A stretch of DNA of 18,068 nt from Desulfobacterales bacterium (GTDB lineage: Bacteria > Desulfobacterota > Desulfobacteria > Desulfobacterales > UBA5852): positions 1-18,068 of the forward strand of contig JASJBQ010000033.1 of NCBI GenBank assembly GCA_030066455.1, in the 5' to 3' direction. Made by a program: the position numbers and the translations under genes. Shown here piece by piece: positions 7,885 through 15,240 of this stretch (the stretch's first letter is position 1; every line of letters begins with the position of its first letter). The notes under the pieces are model-generated. The model was not told where the DNA came from. It was given only the letters and a program-made list of their open reading frames with translations, and searched no databases.

Positions 7885-8945
7885 GGGGTTCTCCTGACGC
7901 GCAGGCCGTATTCCATGAAAAAATTGCCGGCCAGGACGGTGAGCAGGATCATGCCCTCCATGATGCCGCCGAAAGCTGCCGGAACCTGGAGGTCGAGCTG
8001 GAGGTTTTCGACCCCCACCCGCAGGGCCGCCAGCAGAAAGGAGGCAATACCGATGGTCAGCGGATTCAGCCGCGCCAGCCAGGCCACGACGATGGCCGTA
8101 TAGCCGTAGCCCACCATGATGCTGGGCTGCAGGCGGTTGATGGTGGCCGATGCCTCCAGAAATCCGGCCCAGCCGGCAAAGGCGCCGCTCAGGATCATGG
8201 CCAGGCAGACCAGCCGGCGGTAGGGCAGGCCGGCATAGCGGGAGGCCCGGACGTTTTCGCCGGCGGCGCGGAACTCGAACCCCAACCGGGTGAAACCAAA
8301 GAAGACCCATATCGACACAGCGGTCACGAGGCAGACCGCCAGACCCCAGTTCAGGTTGGTCGTTCCGATCTTGCCGACGATGGCGGCGGGTGCGAATTCG
8401 GGCGTCATCGGGAAGCCGAAGCTGCGGGGGTCTTTCCAGCGGCCGTAGACCAGGTAGTCAAGAAGCAGGATGGCGATATAATTCATCATCAGGGTGACGA
8501 TGATTTCGTTGGCGCGCATATAGATCTTGAGCAGGGCCGGAATCAGCCCCCAGGCGCCGCCCAAAACGAAGGCCGCTGCCGCCATGGCGGGCAGGAGCCC
8601 GTACCATGGCAGTTCGGGAAGCGCCAGCGCGGCCCAGGTGGCACCGATGGCCCCCAGCGCAAACTGCCCCTCGGCCCCGATATTCCAGATCTGCAGGCGA
8701 AAGGCAATGGCCACCCCCAGCGAGCACAGGAAAATGGGGATCGCTTTGATGAGGCAGTCCTCGATGGCCCACAGGGAGCCGAAAGCCCCCCCGAACAGGA
8801 TACCGATGCCGCCGATGGCCGGCTTGCCGTGCAGTTTCAGCAGCAGCGCGCTCGCGGTCAGCGAGAGGGCGACCGCTCCCAAAAATACAAGAAAGGAGCT
8901 CCACTGCAGCGGCTCCTGTCTCTTGTAAGCGCGAATCGAGAGCAT
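7881..8945 (-). CDS. ABC transporter permease 1 (nucleoside/purine type, YufP/NupP-like)
   Basis: 354 residues from the ATG at 8945, with about nine to ten membrane helices. Family marks are FRLQIWNIGAEGQFALGAIGA, IYMRANEIIVTLMMNYIA and the ATPase-contact loop FRAAGENVRASRYAGLPYRR. These fit the first permease of BMP-family nucleoside/base importers. An in-frame ATG four codons upstream (8957) is equally possible: neither start has a good Shine-Dalgarno sequence, which may mean that translation depends on the structured upstream spacer. I prefer 8945 because MLSIRAYKRQEPLQW resembles family N-termini. It overlaps permease 2 by 4 bases. Confidence 0.9.
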   Translation of the reverse strand: MLSIRAYKRQEPLQWSSFLVFLGAVALSLTASALLLKLHGKPAIGGIGILFGGAFGSLWAIEDCLIKAIPIFLCSLGVAIAFRLQIWNIGAEGQFALGAIGATWAALALPELPWYGLLPAMAAAAFVLGGAWGLIPALLKIYMRANEIIVTLMMNYIAILLLDYLVYGRWKDPRSFGFPMTPEFAPAAIVGKIGTTNLNWGLAVCLVTAVSIWVFFGFTRLGFEFRAAGENVRASRYAGLPYRRLVCLAMILSGAFAGWAGFLEASATINRLQPSIMVGYGYTAIVVAWLARLNPLTIGIASFLLAALRVGVENLQLDLQVPAAFGGIMEGMILLTVLAGNFFMEYGLRVRRTP

Positions 8946-8979
8946 GGTGCATCGCATTCAGCGGCCGTTGGGCCGGAAG

Positions 8980-9004
8980 CGTTGACGGCGCGAACCGTTC
9001 AACG
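8980..9004 (-). promoter_or_regulatory. Hairpin ahead of permease 1
   Basis: CGTTG ACGG (8980-8988) pairs with CCGT CAACG (8995-9004, one bulged T at 8999) around a 6-base loop. It lies about 35 bases before the permease 1 start in the same gap as the strong stem at 9048-9078. Its role is unknown; together the hairpins make the gap unusually structured. Confidence 0.4.
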
Positions 9005-9047
9005 GGACGAGATTGCAAGCCCGCGGGAGAGTGTGCGGCGGCCCAAG

Positions 9048-9078
9048 GGCGGCGGCACGGGCCCGCCGCGCCGCCGCC
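9048..9078 (-). promoter_or_regulatory. Strong GC stem-loop after the binding-protein gene
   Basis: GGCGGCGGC (9048-9056) and GCCGCCGCC (9070-9078) form a perfect 9-bp all-GC stem with a 13-base loop, beginning 20 bases after the BMP stop on the minus strand. No T-run follows, so it is not a classic terminator. Stems in this place commonly protect the binding-protein mRNA from 3' decay or limit read-through into the permeases. A smaller hairpin GGTTC-TTTG-GAACC (9080-9093) sits between it and the stop codon. Confidence 0.6.
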
Positions 9079-9098
9079 TGGTTCTTTGGAACCGCCCC

Positions 9099-10160
9099 TT
9101 ACTGGGTGGTGCCGATGACGCCTTGCACGAACCAGTTCATCCCCAGCAGTTCCTCATCGGAGCCGGATTGGCCGTCGGCGAATTTGACCTGCCCCGACTG
9201 GTCTTTGACCGGACCGGTAAAGACCTTTTGGGTGCCGGCTTGGATCGCTTTCTTTTCCGCCATCACCTTGGCCTGGATATCGGCCGGCACCATGTCGCTC
9301 ATCGGGCTCAGATCCACGATGCCGTTTTCAAGCCCATACCAGTAGGCCTTGGATTCCCATTTGCCCGCGCGCACGGCCTCGACCATCTGGGCGTAGAAGG
9401 GGCCCCAGTTCCAGACCGGAGCGCACAGGTGGGCCTTGGGGGCGAAGGCCGACATGTCGGAGTTGTAGCCGATGGAGTAGACCCCCTTTTCCTGGGCGGC
9501 CTCCTGGGGACCCGGGGAGTCCTGGTGCTGGGCGATGACGTCGGCGCCCACGTCCAGAAGGCTTTTGGCGGCTTCCTTCTCGGTGGCCGGATCGTACCAG
9601 GTCTTGGTCCAGACCACCCGCACCTGGACGTCGGGGTTGACTGACTGGGCGCCCAGCGTAAATGCGTTGATGCCGCGAATCACCTCGGGAATCGGGAAGG
9701 CGGCCACGTAGCCCAGGGTGTTGGCCTTGGTCATGGCACCGGCCACGATGCCGGAAAGGTAGCGGGCCTGATACATGCGGCCGAAGTAGTTGCCCATGTT
9801 TTCGGATTTCTTGAAACCGGAGCAGTGCATGAAGGTCACTTTGGGGAACTTCTTGGCAACTTTCAGCATGGGGTCCATGTAGCCGAAGCTGGTGGCAAAG
9901 ATGAGATCGTAGTTCTTGCGGGCCATGTTGAGCATGACGCGCTCGGAATCCGGCCCTTCGGGCACGGATTCGACATAGGCGGTGGTGACGCCCTCCATCT
10001 TATCGATAAACAGGCGGCCCTTGTCGTGGGCGTACGACCAGCCGGCATCACCGATGGGGGAGACGTAGACAAAGCCGACCTGAAGATCCTTGGCGCCGGC
10101 CGGGGCGGTGCCGAGGGCGAACAAAAGGACGAAAAGCATCACCAGCATTTTTAATTTCAT
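9099..10160 (-). CDS. BMP-family substrate-binding protein of a purine/nucleoside ABC importer
   Basis: 353 residues. A clear Sec signal peptide covers residues 1-23 (MKLKMLVMLFVLLFALGTAPAGA) with cleavage expected after AGA; there is no lipobox cysteine, so this is a free periplasmic protein as expected in a Gram-negative cell. The mature protein follows the BMP/PnrA/Med family (GFVYVSPIGDAGWSYAHDKG, FATSFGYMDPMLKVAKKFPKVTFMHCSG, GYVAAFPIPEVIRGINAFTLGAQSVNP). Characterised members bind purine nucleosides. Neighbouring gpt suggests that here the ligand could be a purine base, which is inference. The start has a strong GGAGGAG ribosome binding site (complement at 10165-10173), four bases before ATG. 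First gene of the five-gene operon, with its own promoter. Confidence 0.93.
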   Translation of the reverse strand: MKLKMLVMLFVLLFALGTAPAGAKDLQVGFVYVSPIGDAGWSYAHDKGRLFIDKMEGVTTAYVESVPEGPDSERVMLNMARKNYDLIFATSFGYMDPMLKVAKKFPKVTFMHCSGFKKSENMGNYFGRMYQARYLSGIVAGAMTKANTLGYVAAFPIPEVIRGINAFTLGAQSVNPDVQVRVVWTKTWYDPATEKEAAKSLLDVGADVIAQHQDSPGPQEAAQEKGVYSIGYNSDMSAFAPKAHLCAPVWNWGPFYAQMVEAVRAGKWESKAYWYGLENGIVDLSPMSDMVPADIQAKVMAEKKAIQAGTQKVFTGPVKDQSGQVKFADGQSGSDEELLGMNWFVQGVIGTTQ

Positions 10161-10196
10161 TTTTCTCCTCCTGGGTGTTGGGGGCCTAAATGACCG

Positions 10197-10225
10197 TCTA
10201 TAGCTCGGTTTAATGCCTTTGGCAA
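10197..10225 (-). promoter_or_regulatory. Sigma70-like promoter of the purine-uptake operon
   Basis: On the minus strand TTGCCA (10220-10225, 5 of 6 to consensus) and TATAGA (10197-10202, 4 of 6) are separated by exactly 17 bases. Transcription would begin near 10190, giving a leader of about 30 bases that contains the strong ribosome binding site of the BMP gene. The position in the 106-base gap between the HNH gene and the BMP gene fits. I see no obvious operator palindrome next to it. Confidence 0.6.
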
Positions 10226-10266
10226 TACCGCGAATGAACGCCTTGGCGGGCCAGCCGGCAAGGCGG

Positions 10267-10572
10267 CTAGTCGTGCGATTGCCGCAGACGCTCCAGGTAA
10301 TCCTCCCACTCCATGGGCAGGAGCTGCTTCTTTTGGGTGTTGCACGTCTTGCAGGCCGGGGCCACGTTCCCCTTGGTGGTCTTTCCGCCCCGGGCGATGG
10401 GCACGATGTGGTCCATGGTGAGCTCGCGGGCCGGCACCCGGCTTCCGCAGTAGTGGCAGATGCCGCGGGCGCATTGGCGCTTCCACCACTGCGACTGGCG
10501 CAGCTCGCGCGCCTTGCGGCGCTCGCGTCGCAGGTCGGCTTCCTCGAGATGAAATCGAAAGGGGTCGTTCAT
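10267..10572 (-). CDS. Small HNH endonuclease-domain protein
   Basis: 101 residues. Residues about 34-80 form a complete HNH zinc-finger nuclease motif: C39-x2-C42 and C74-x2-C77 for zinc, D54-H55 with the catalytic His, N69 in the middle, and N78 after the last knuckle. The N-terminal 33 residues are a strongly charged helix (RRERRKARELRQSQWWKRQ) that could contact nucleic acid; the C-terminal tail is a short helix. No intron, phage terminase or toxin partner is visible. The ATG overlaps the stop of the ATP-grasp gene by 4 bases (ATGA, 10569-10572), so the two are translated together. The motif is certain; whether it nicks DNA in a housekeeping pathway or belongs to a mobile or modification function is not known. 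Confidence 0.85.
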   Translation of the reverse strand: MNDPFRFHLEEADLRRERRKARELRQSQWWKRQCARGICHYCGSRVPARELTMDHIVPIARGGKTTKGNVAPACKTCNTQKKQLLPMEWEDYLERLRQSHD

Positions 10573-11429
10573 GCGGTGGGGCTCGTCTCGTCGCGTGCGA
10601 ACCAGTCGCGGACCGCTTCGCGTAGGAGGGTGTACAGCGCTTCGGACCCCCCGAGGCCCCGGCGCCCGAAAAAATAATTGATTTCCAGAAACAGGGGCTG
10701 CGCCGGTGGGGCGATGTCGGCATCGCGGGTGAAAAGAAGATCAAAGGCGGCCAGGTTGATCCCGGTCACACGGCACAGCCGCTCGACCGCCGCTTCGGCC
10801 GCCCGCATCAGGTGCGGGTCGCTGTCGTAATCGAGGCGGCCGCCTGAAGCGAGGCCGATCTTGGCAAAGGGGTCGCCGCTCGGTGCCATCACGCGCCAGT
10901 AGGTCCTGAGCTGACGACCGACGACCGCCACGCGCAGCACGCGCGGGCGCGTGGGAATGAAGCGCTGGATGAGGAACCCGCTCTGGTGTTCGCTCTCGGT
11001 GACCTCAAGCTGTTGCAAGACCTGCCTCAAGGCCACCGTGTCAGGCGCCGGATAGACCCCCTGGCCCTCCCCGCCCCAATCGCGTTTGACCACCACGGGC
11101 GGGGCGATGGGCAGCGTCCCGGGCCGGGGGTGCCGGCGTTTGAAATCGGCGATGCCTGAGAAAAGCAGCGATTCGGGGTGCGCGATTCCCAGGTGTCGAA
11201 AAAGCCGTACCTGGCCGTTCTTGCCAGGATAGCCGAACCGCGCGTCATAGTTGGGAAACACCCGGGGGCAGGCCTTGCGGGCCGCACGATAGAGGGATTC
11301 CCGGCAGCCCTGCGGCAGAACGATGGCCGAGGCCGACTGCATGGCCGCCAAATCCTCCGGGCCGGGGTCGCGGCCGGCACAGAGCCGGTTGACATCACCT
11401 TCGATGATGGGGTGAAAGGAGAGAATCAT
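10569..11429 (-). CDS. ATP-grasp domain protein (RimK/GshB-like ligase fold)
   Basis: 286 residues from the ATG at 11429. ATP-grasp features in order: PPVVVKRDWGGEGQGV (110-125) with the ATP-binding Lys and a glycine-rich loop; FLIQRFIPTRPRVLRVAVVG (152-171); AAFDLLF (227-233); and the metal-binding LEINYFFGRRG (248-258) with E249 and N251. The fold ligates a carboxylate to an amine or thiol via acyl phosphate, but the substrate cannot be predicted. The N-terminal domain (MILSFHPIIEGDVNRLCAGR) looks like the pre-ATP-grasp fold and favours this start. An in-frame ATG at 11456, nine codons earlier, lies six bases from a palindromic element. Neither start has a strong Shine-Dalgarno sequence. 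It is coupled to the HNH gene, an unusual partner for a ligase. Confidence 0.78.
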   Translation of the reverse strand: MILSFHPIIEGDVNRLCAGRDPGPEDLAAMQSASAIVLPQGCRESLYRAARKACPRVFPNYDARFGYPGKNGQVRLFRHLGIAHPESLLFSGIADFKRRHPRPGTLPIAPPVVVKRDWGGEGQGVYPAPDTVALRQVLQQLEVTESEHQSGFLIQRFIPTRPRVLRVAVVGRQLRTYWRVMAPSGDPFAKIGLASGGRLDYDSDPHLMRAAEAAVERLCRVTGINLAAFDLLFTRDADIAPPAQPLFLEINYFFGRRGLGGSEALYTLLREAVRDWFARDETSPTA

Positions 11430-11462
11430 ATGTTTGATGAACTCGTAATAAGTCATTTTCTG

Positions 11463-11586
11463 GACGGTCTCGTAAAAAATTCGAGATCAAGGCTTGCGAA
11501 TCCCGAGGAATGAGGCGTACTTACGGTACGCCGCAGTAACGAGGGATGAAGCGTAACGCCGATATCGGACTTTTTACGAGACCGTC
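11463..11586. repeat. 124-bp palindromic element with perfect 16-bp terminal inverted repeats
   Basis: GACGGTCTCGTAAAAA (11463-11478) and its exact reverse complement (11571-11586) bound a 124-base segment. Inside, pairing continues with interruptions: TTCGA/TCGG-type pairs, ATC/GAT, GGC/GCC, ATCCC/GGGAT, and an apical perfect hairpin GGCGTAC-TTACG-GTACGCC (11514-11532). The palindrome CCGATATCGG occupies 11559-11568. The whole element can therefore fold into one long stem. It begins four bases after the era stop and ends 33 bases before the ATP-grasp ATG. There is no open frame of note and no clear target-site duplication at the ends. It looks like a MITE- or REP-like dispersed repeat; it may also end or process the era transcript. 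Confidence 0.75.
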
Positions 11587-11590
11587 ACGT

Positions 11591-12502
11591 TTAATAGCCG
11601 AATTTGCGCAGGGCGCGCGTATCCCGGCTCCAGTTTTTCTGCACCCGCACAAACAGTTCCAGGTAGACCTTGGCCGCGAGCAGTCTTTCGATGTCCGCGC
11701 GGGCGGCCTGCCCGATCGCTTTGAGTTTGCACCCGCCCCTGCCGATGATGATCCCCTTCTGTGAGGAGCGCTCGACGTGAATCGAAGCATGGATGCGGAT
11801 CGTGCCGCCGCGGGGGTCCTCTTTAAAGGCCTCCACGGTCACCGCCGAGGCGTAGGGGATCTCTTCGCCGGTCAGCCGGAAGACCTTTTCGCGAACAAGC
11901 TCGGCCACGATGAACCGTTCGGGGGCGTCGGTAAGGGCGTCCTCCGGGAAGAAGGGCGGCCCCTCGGGCAGGCGCTGCTGCATGGCCTGCAAGAGTGTTT
12001 CGACTTCCTGTCCGCGCAGGGCGGAGATGGTCAGGATGGCCTCGAAAGCGGCCCTTGCCGACCAGGCTTCAATCTGGGCCGGAAGCTTGGTTTTGGGTAC
12101 GCGATCGATCTTGTTGAGGGCCAGCAGGAGGGGCTTGCCGGCCCCCTCGAGGCGCTGCAGGAGATAGGTTTCGGAGGCCGGGTCGGGCTTGTCGGCATCG
12201 GCCAGGATCAGGACCAGGTCCACATCGGCCAGCGCCGAGAGGGCCGTGTCGACGATGCGCACGTTGAGCGGCGTCGTGGAGCGGTGCACGCCGGGCGTGT
12301 CGATGAACACCAGCTGGGCCTTCGGGCGGTGGACCACCCCCAGGATGCGGTTGCGCGTGGTCTGCGGTTTACGGGAGGTGATGGCGATCTTTGCGCCCAG
12401 CATCCGGTTGAGCAAAGTGGATTTACCGGCATTGGGGGCTCCTAGAATGGCGACGAAGCCGGACCGGAACCCCTGAAAATCGTGGCGCGCGGGGGCGTTC
12501 AT
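11591..12502 (-). CDS. era: GTPase Era
   Basis: 303 residues, the normal Era length. GTPase motifs: G1 GAPNAGKST (21-29), the switch I region KPQTTRNRILG, G3 DTPG (68-71), G4 NKID (130-133) and G5 SALRG (about 160-164). A C-terminal KH RNA-binding domain carries IIIGRGGCKLKAIG (251-264). Era binds the 3' end of 16S rRNA and helps assemble the small ribosomal subunit. The ATG overlaps the engB stop by 4 bases (12499-12502), so the two assembly GTPases are probably translated together. The gene is intact, with the palindromic element immediately downstream. Confidence 0.97.
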   Translation of the reverse strand: MNAPARHDFQGFRSGFVAILGAPNAGKSTLLNRMLGAKIAITSRKPQTTRNRILGVVHRPKAQLVFIDTPGVHRSTTPLNVRIVDTALSALADVDLVLILADADKPDPASETYLLQRLEGAGKPLLLALNKIDRVPKTKLPAQIEAWSARAAFEAILTISALRGQEVETLLQAMQQRLPEGPPFFPEDALTDAPERFIVAELVREKVFRLTGEEIPYASAVTVEAFKEDPRGGTIRIHASIHVERSSQKGIIIGRGGCKLKAIGQAARADIERLLAAKVYLELFVRVQKNWSRDTRALRKFGY

Positions 12503-13089
12503 GACGAAATCCCCAGCAGGTCCTCGATGTGGCCCCAGACCGCGTCCTGACCGAGGCCGCTCTTGGCCGAAAACAGCACGAGCGCCTCGTCGGCGATGCC
12601 GAGCTTGGCCGCGATGGTGCGCAGCGGCCGGACCTGCCTGTTGCGCGAAAGCTTGTCGGCCTTGGTGGCCACCAAGCGGCAGGCAATCCCGTGGTGGTCA
12701 AGCCAGTGCAGCAGATCGTCCTCCTCCCTCCCGGGCGTGCGCCGGATATCCACGATCAAAATCAGGCCCTGCAGGCACGGCCGCTGCGTGAGGTAGGTCT
12801 CGATCATGGCGCCCCACTGCCGCTTGACCCCCGCCGGCACCTTGGCATAACCATAACCCGGCAGATCCACGAAGCGGAAGGCCTGGTTGATCAGGAAGAA
12901 ATTGACCAGCTGGGTCCGGCCGGGCGTGCTGCTGGTCTTGACCAGGCGACGGCGGTTGACGAGTTTGTTGATCAGCGAGGATTTCCCCACGTTGGAGCGG
13001 CCGGCAAAGGCGATCTCGGGCCGGTCCGCCGGCGGATACTGGGACGGCTTGACGGCACTGGTGATGAATTCGGCCGATTTAACGATCAT
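12499..13089 (-). CDS. engB: Ribosome-biogenesis GTPase EngB/YsxC
   Basis: 196 residues, the expected size for EngB (YsxC/YihA). Motifs: G1 GRSNVGKSS (30-38), STPGRTQ with the switch I Thr (54-60), G3 DLPGYGYAK (75-83), G4 TKAD (142-145) and SAKSG (about 169-173). The protein acts in assembly of the large ribosomal subunit. It starts 39 bases after the aminotransferase stop, with GTGAGGA upstream of the ATG, and overlaps era by 4 bases. It sits within a minus-strand run that begins with hisI and hisG. Confidence 0.96.
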   Translation of the reverse strand: MIVKSAEFITSAVKPSQYPPADRPEIAFAGRSNVGKSSLINKLVNRRRLVKTSSTPGRTQLVNFFLINQAFRFVDLPGYGYAKVPAGVKRQWGAMIETYLTQRPCLQGLILIVDIRRTPGREEDDLLHWLDHHGIACRLVATKADKLSRNRQVRPLRTIAAKLGIADEALVLFSAKSGLGQDAVWGHIEDLLGISS

Positions 13090-13128
13090 GCCCGGGTCCT
13101 CACCTGTCGGGATGCCGGCGCCGCCGGT

Positions 13129-14277
13129 CTAGCGCCGCCGGCCGAGATAGCGTTCCAGCCGGTCCATCCCCTCGGCGATGTTTTCAAGCGAATTGGCGTA
13201 GGAGAAGCGCAGATACCCCTCGGCGTTGGGGCCGAAGTCGATGCCCGGCGTCACCCCCACGTGGGCCTTCTCGAGAATGTCGAACGCCAAGTGGTAAGAA
13301 TCGTTGGAGAGATGCTTGGCATTCGCAAAGACGTAGAAGGCCCCGGTGGGTTCGACCGTGATGCCGAAGCCGAGTTCGCGCAGCCGCCGGATCATGAAGC
13401 GGCGCCGCTCGTCGTAGATGCGCTTCATGCGCTGGGTATCGGCCGCGGCCGCCGGGTCCGTCAGGGCCGCAATGCCGGCCTTCTGCACCATCGCGTTGGC
13501 GGAGATGAAGAAATTCTGGACCATCTTCTGAATCGGCCGGATGAACGCGGGCGGAGCGATCAGGTAGCCCAGACGGAAACCGGTCATGGCAAAGAGTTTG
13601 GAAAAGCCGTTGAGGACAAACGCCCGGTCCGTGAATTCGAGGATGCTCCGCTCGCGCCCTTCGTAGACCAGGCCATGATAGATCTCGTCGGAGACGACGG
13701 CCGGTCCCAGTTCGCTGATGGCCTGCATGCGGTCGGCCGAGAGCAGGTTGCCGGTGGGGTTGGAGGGCGAGTTGACGAAAATGGCCCGGGTGCGATCCGT
13801 GATCTTGTCCCGGATGGCTTCCGGGCGGTACTGAAATCCGTCTTCCTCGTACACCGGCACGGTGATCACCCGCCCCTGGACGAATTTGATGAAGTTGGGG
13901 TAGCAGGCGTAATGGGGGTCCGAGACGATGACCTCGTCGCCGGGTTCGAGCAGGGCTGCGAAAAGGAGGAACATGGCCGGCGAGGTCCCGGGGGTGATCA
14001 CCACGCCGTCGGGATCGACGGTCACATCGTAGGTGCGTCGGTAATAGTCGCTGATGGCCTGCCGCAACTCGGGCAGCCCCAGGCTGTGGCAGTAATGGGT
14101 GTACCCCTGGTCCATGGCCGCGCAGGCGGCCGCCCGGATGCAGGCCGGGGTGTCGAAATCCGGCTCCCCGACTTCGAGGTGGATGACGTCCTGCCCGCGG
14201 GCCTCCATTTCACTGGCCTTCTCGAGGACGTCCATCACGATGAAGGAGCTGATCTCTTCGGTGCGTCTGGCGACCAT
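13129..14277 (-). CDS. PLP-dependent class I aminotransferase
   Basis: 382 residues, complete for a fold-type I aminotransferase. Substrate-cofactor residues are visible: NSPSNPTG (169-176), SDEIY (196-200, Asp for the pyridine nitrogen), and NGFSKLFAMTGFRLGY (223-238) with the Schiff-base Lys at 227 and the phosphate-binding Arg at 235. The C-terminal GAFYVFAN and LRFSYANS are also standard. It belongs to the aspartate/alanine/aromatic-type group; the substrate cannot be read reliably. It follows hisG by 87 bases, so a role as the histidinol-phosphate step is conceivable, but it does not look like a typical HisC. AAGGA lies about nine bases ahead of the ATG at 14277. Confidence 0.9.
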   Translation of the reverse strand: MVARRTEEISSFIVMDVLEKASEMEARGQDVIHLEVGEPDFDTPACIRAAACAAMDQGYTHYCHSLGLPELRQAISDYYRRTYDVTVDPDGVVITPGTSPAMFLLFAALLEPGDEVIVSDPHYACYPNFIKFVQGRVITVPVYEEDGFQYRPEAIRDKITDRTRAIFVNSPSNPTGNLLSADRMQAISELGPAVVSDEIYHGLVYEGRERSILEFTDRAFVLNGFSKLFAMTGFRLGYLIAPPAFIRPIQKMVQNFFISANAMVQKAGIAALTDPAAAADTQRMKRIYDERRRFMIRRLRELGFGITVEPTGAFYVFANAKHLSNDSYHLAFDILEKAHVGVTPGIDFGPNAEGYLRFSYANSLENIAEGMDRLERYLGRRR

Positions 14278-14293
14278 GGCGCGGTCCTTTCAG

Positions 14294-14331
14294 CGGCCGT
14301 TCCGCCGGTGTCGCTTTCGGCGGCGCGGCCG
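14294..14331 (-). promoter_or_regulatory. Two-step GC stem-loop between hisG and the aminotransferase gene
   Basis: Outer arms CGGCCG (14294-14299 and 14326-14331) and inner arms CCGCCG/CGGCGG (14302-14307 and 14318-14323) form two 6-bp stems separated by a 2x2 internal loop, with a 10-base terminal loop. The motif GGAACGGCCGC occurs twice in the arms on the minus strand. No T-run follows, so this is more likely an mRNA processing or stability element, or a ribosome-access element (it ends 17 bases before the ATG), than a terminator. Confidence 0.5.
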
Positions 14332-14364
14332 TTCCGATTACCGTATTCTATGGATGTACACGGT

Positions 14365-15240
14365 TTATACCACCTTGTTGAGCGGATATTCAATGATGCC
14401 CTCGGCGCCGGCTTTGAGCAGCTTCGGGATCAGGTCGCGCACCACGTCGGAACCCACGACGATTTCCACCGAGAACCAGTCGGATTGGTAGAGCGGGGCC
14501 ACCGTCGGTGCGTTCAGGCTGGGGAGGGTGGCCACGATGGTGTCCAGGCGGCCTTGGGGGACGTTCATTTTGAGCCCCACCATCTGGTCGCCTTTGAGCG
14601 CGCCCTTGAGCAGCAGGGCGATCTGTTCGATCTTCGCGCGCTTCTGGGGATCCTGCCAGGCCTCGTGATTGACGATCAATTGGGTGTTGGTCTGCATCAG
14701 CTCGTGAATGATACGCAGCCCGTGGGCCCTGATGGTGCTCTCGGTCTCGGTCACCTCGACGATGGCGTCGGCCAGCTTGGAAACCACCTTGGCCTCGGTG
14801 GCGCCCCAGGAGAACTCGATGGCCACATCGATGCGGCGCTCCTGGAAATAGCGGCGGGTGAAGGCCACCAGCTCGGTGGCGATCTTGCGTCCCTGCAGGT
14901 CTTCCAGGGTTTTGATATCCGAATCGTAGGGTACCGCCAGCACCCATCGGGCCGGGCGCGCGCTGACCTTGGAGTAGACCAGGTCACAGACCACGTGAAT
15001 GTCGGAGGCGTTTTCGGCGATCCAGTCCTTTCCGGTCAGACCGGCATCCAGCGTGCCGTTCTCCACGTAGCGCGACATTTCCTGGGCCCGGCAGATGGCG
15101 CAGTCGATGGAGGGGTCGTTGATTTCAGGGAAATAACTCCGGCCGTTGACGTTGATTTTCCATCCCGAGCGCTTGAACAGCGCGATCGAGGCATCCTGCA
15201 GGCTGCCTTTGGGGATTCCCAGTTTTAAATTCGCAGACAT
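14365..15240 (-). CDS. hisG: ATP phosphoribosyltransferase, long form
   Basis: 291 residues, the long HisG form that carries its own C-terminal ACT-like regulatory domain and does not need HisZ. N-terminal [22 protein letters not shown] and [28 protein letters not shown] are family marks. The PRPP-binding segment [19 protein letters not shown] replaces the commonest wording but keeps the E-x-T-x-S/T-T pattern. The last 75 or so residues form the regulatory domain. It catalyses the first step of histidine synthesis (ATP + PRPP), usually inhibited by histidine. Its ATG shares one base with the hisI stop (TAATG at 15238-15242), a sign of coupled translation. Confidence 0.95.
   Translation of the reverse strand: MSANLKLGIPKGSLQDASIALFKRSGWKINVNGRSYFPEINDPSIDCAICRAQEMSRYVENGTLDAGLTGKDWIAENASDIHVVCDLVYSKVSARPARWVLAVPYDSDIKTLEDLQGRKIATELVAFTRRYFQERRIDVAIEFSWGATEAKVVSKLADAIVEVTETESTIRAHGLRIIHELMQTNTQLIVNHEAWQDPQKRAKIEQIALLLKGALKGDQMVGLKMNVPQGRLDTIVATLPSLNAPTVAPLYQSDWFSVEIVVGSDVVRDLIPKLLKAGAEGIIEYPLNKVV

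Noticed and set aside
7885..8310. N-terminal extension of permease 2 to a start at 8310
   Set aside because: It would overlap most of the conserved 3' half of permease 1; the ATG at 7884 has a good ribosome binding site and the typical family N-terminus.
10267..10572. HNH gene as part of a group II intron, prophage terminase module or restriction system
   Set aside because: No reverse transcriptase, phage packaging gene or methyltransferase-specificity gene lies nearby in the window.
12529..15228. Plus-strand open frame of 899 codons opposite engB, the aminotransferase and hisG
   Set aside because: It runs antisense through three well-identified genes, starts inside engB and has the composition typical of antisense frames in high-GC DNA (Gly, His, Val, Asp rich, no domain).
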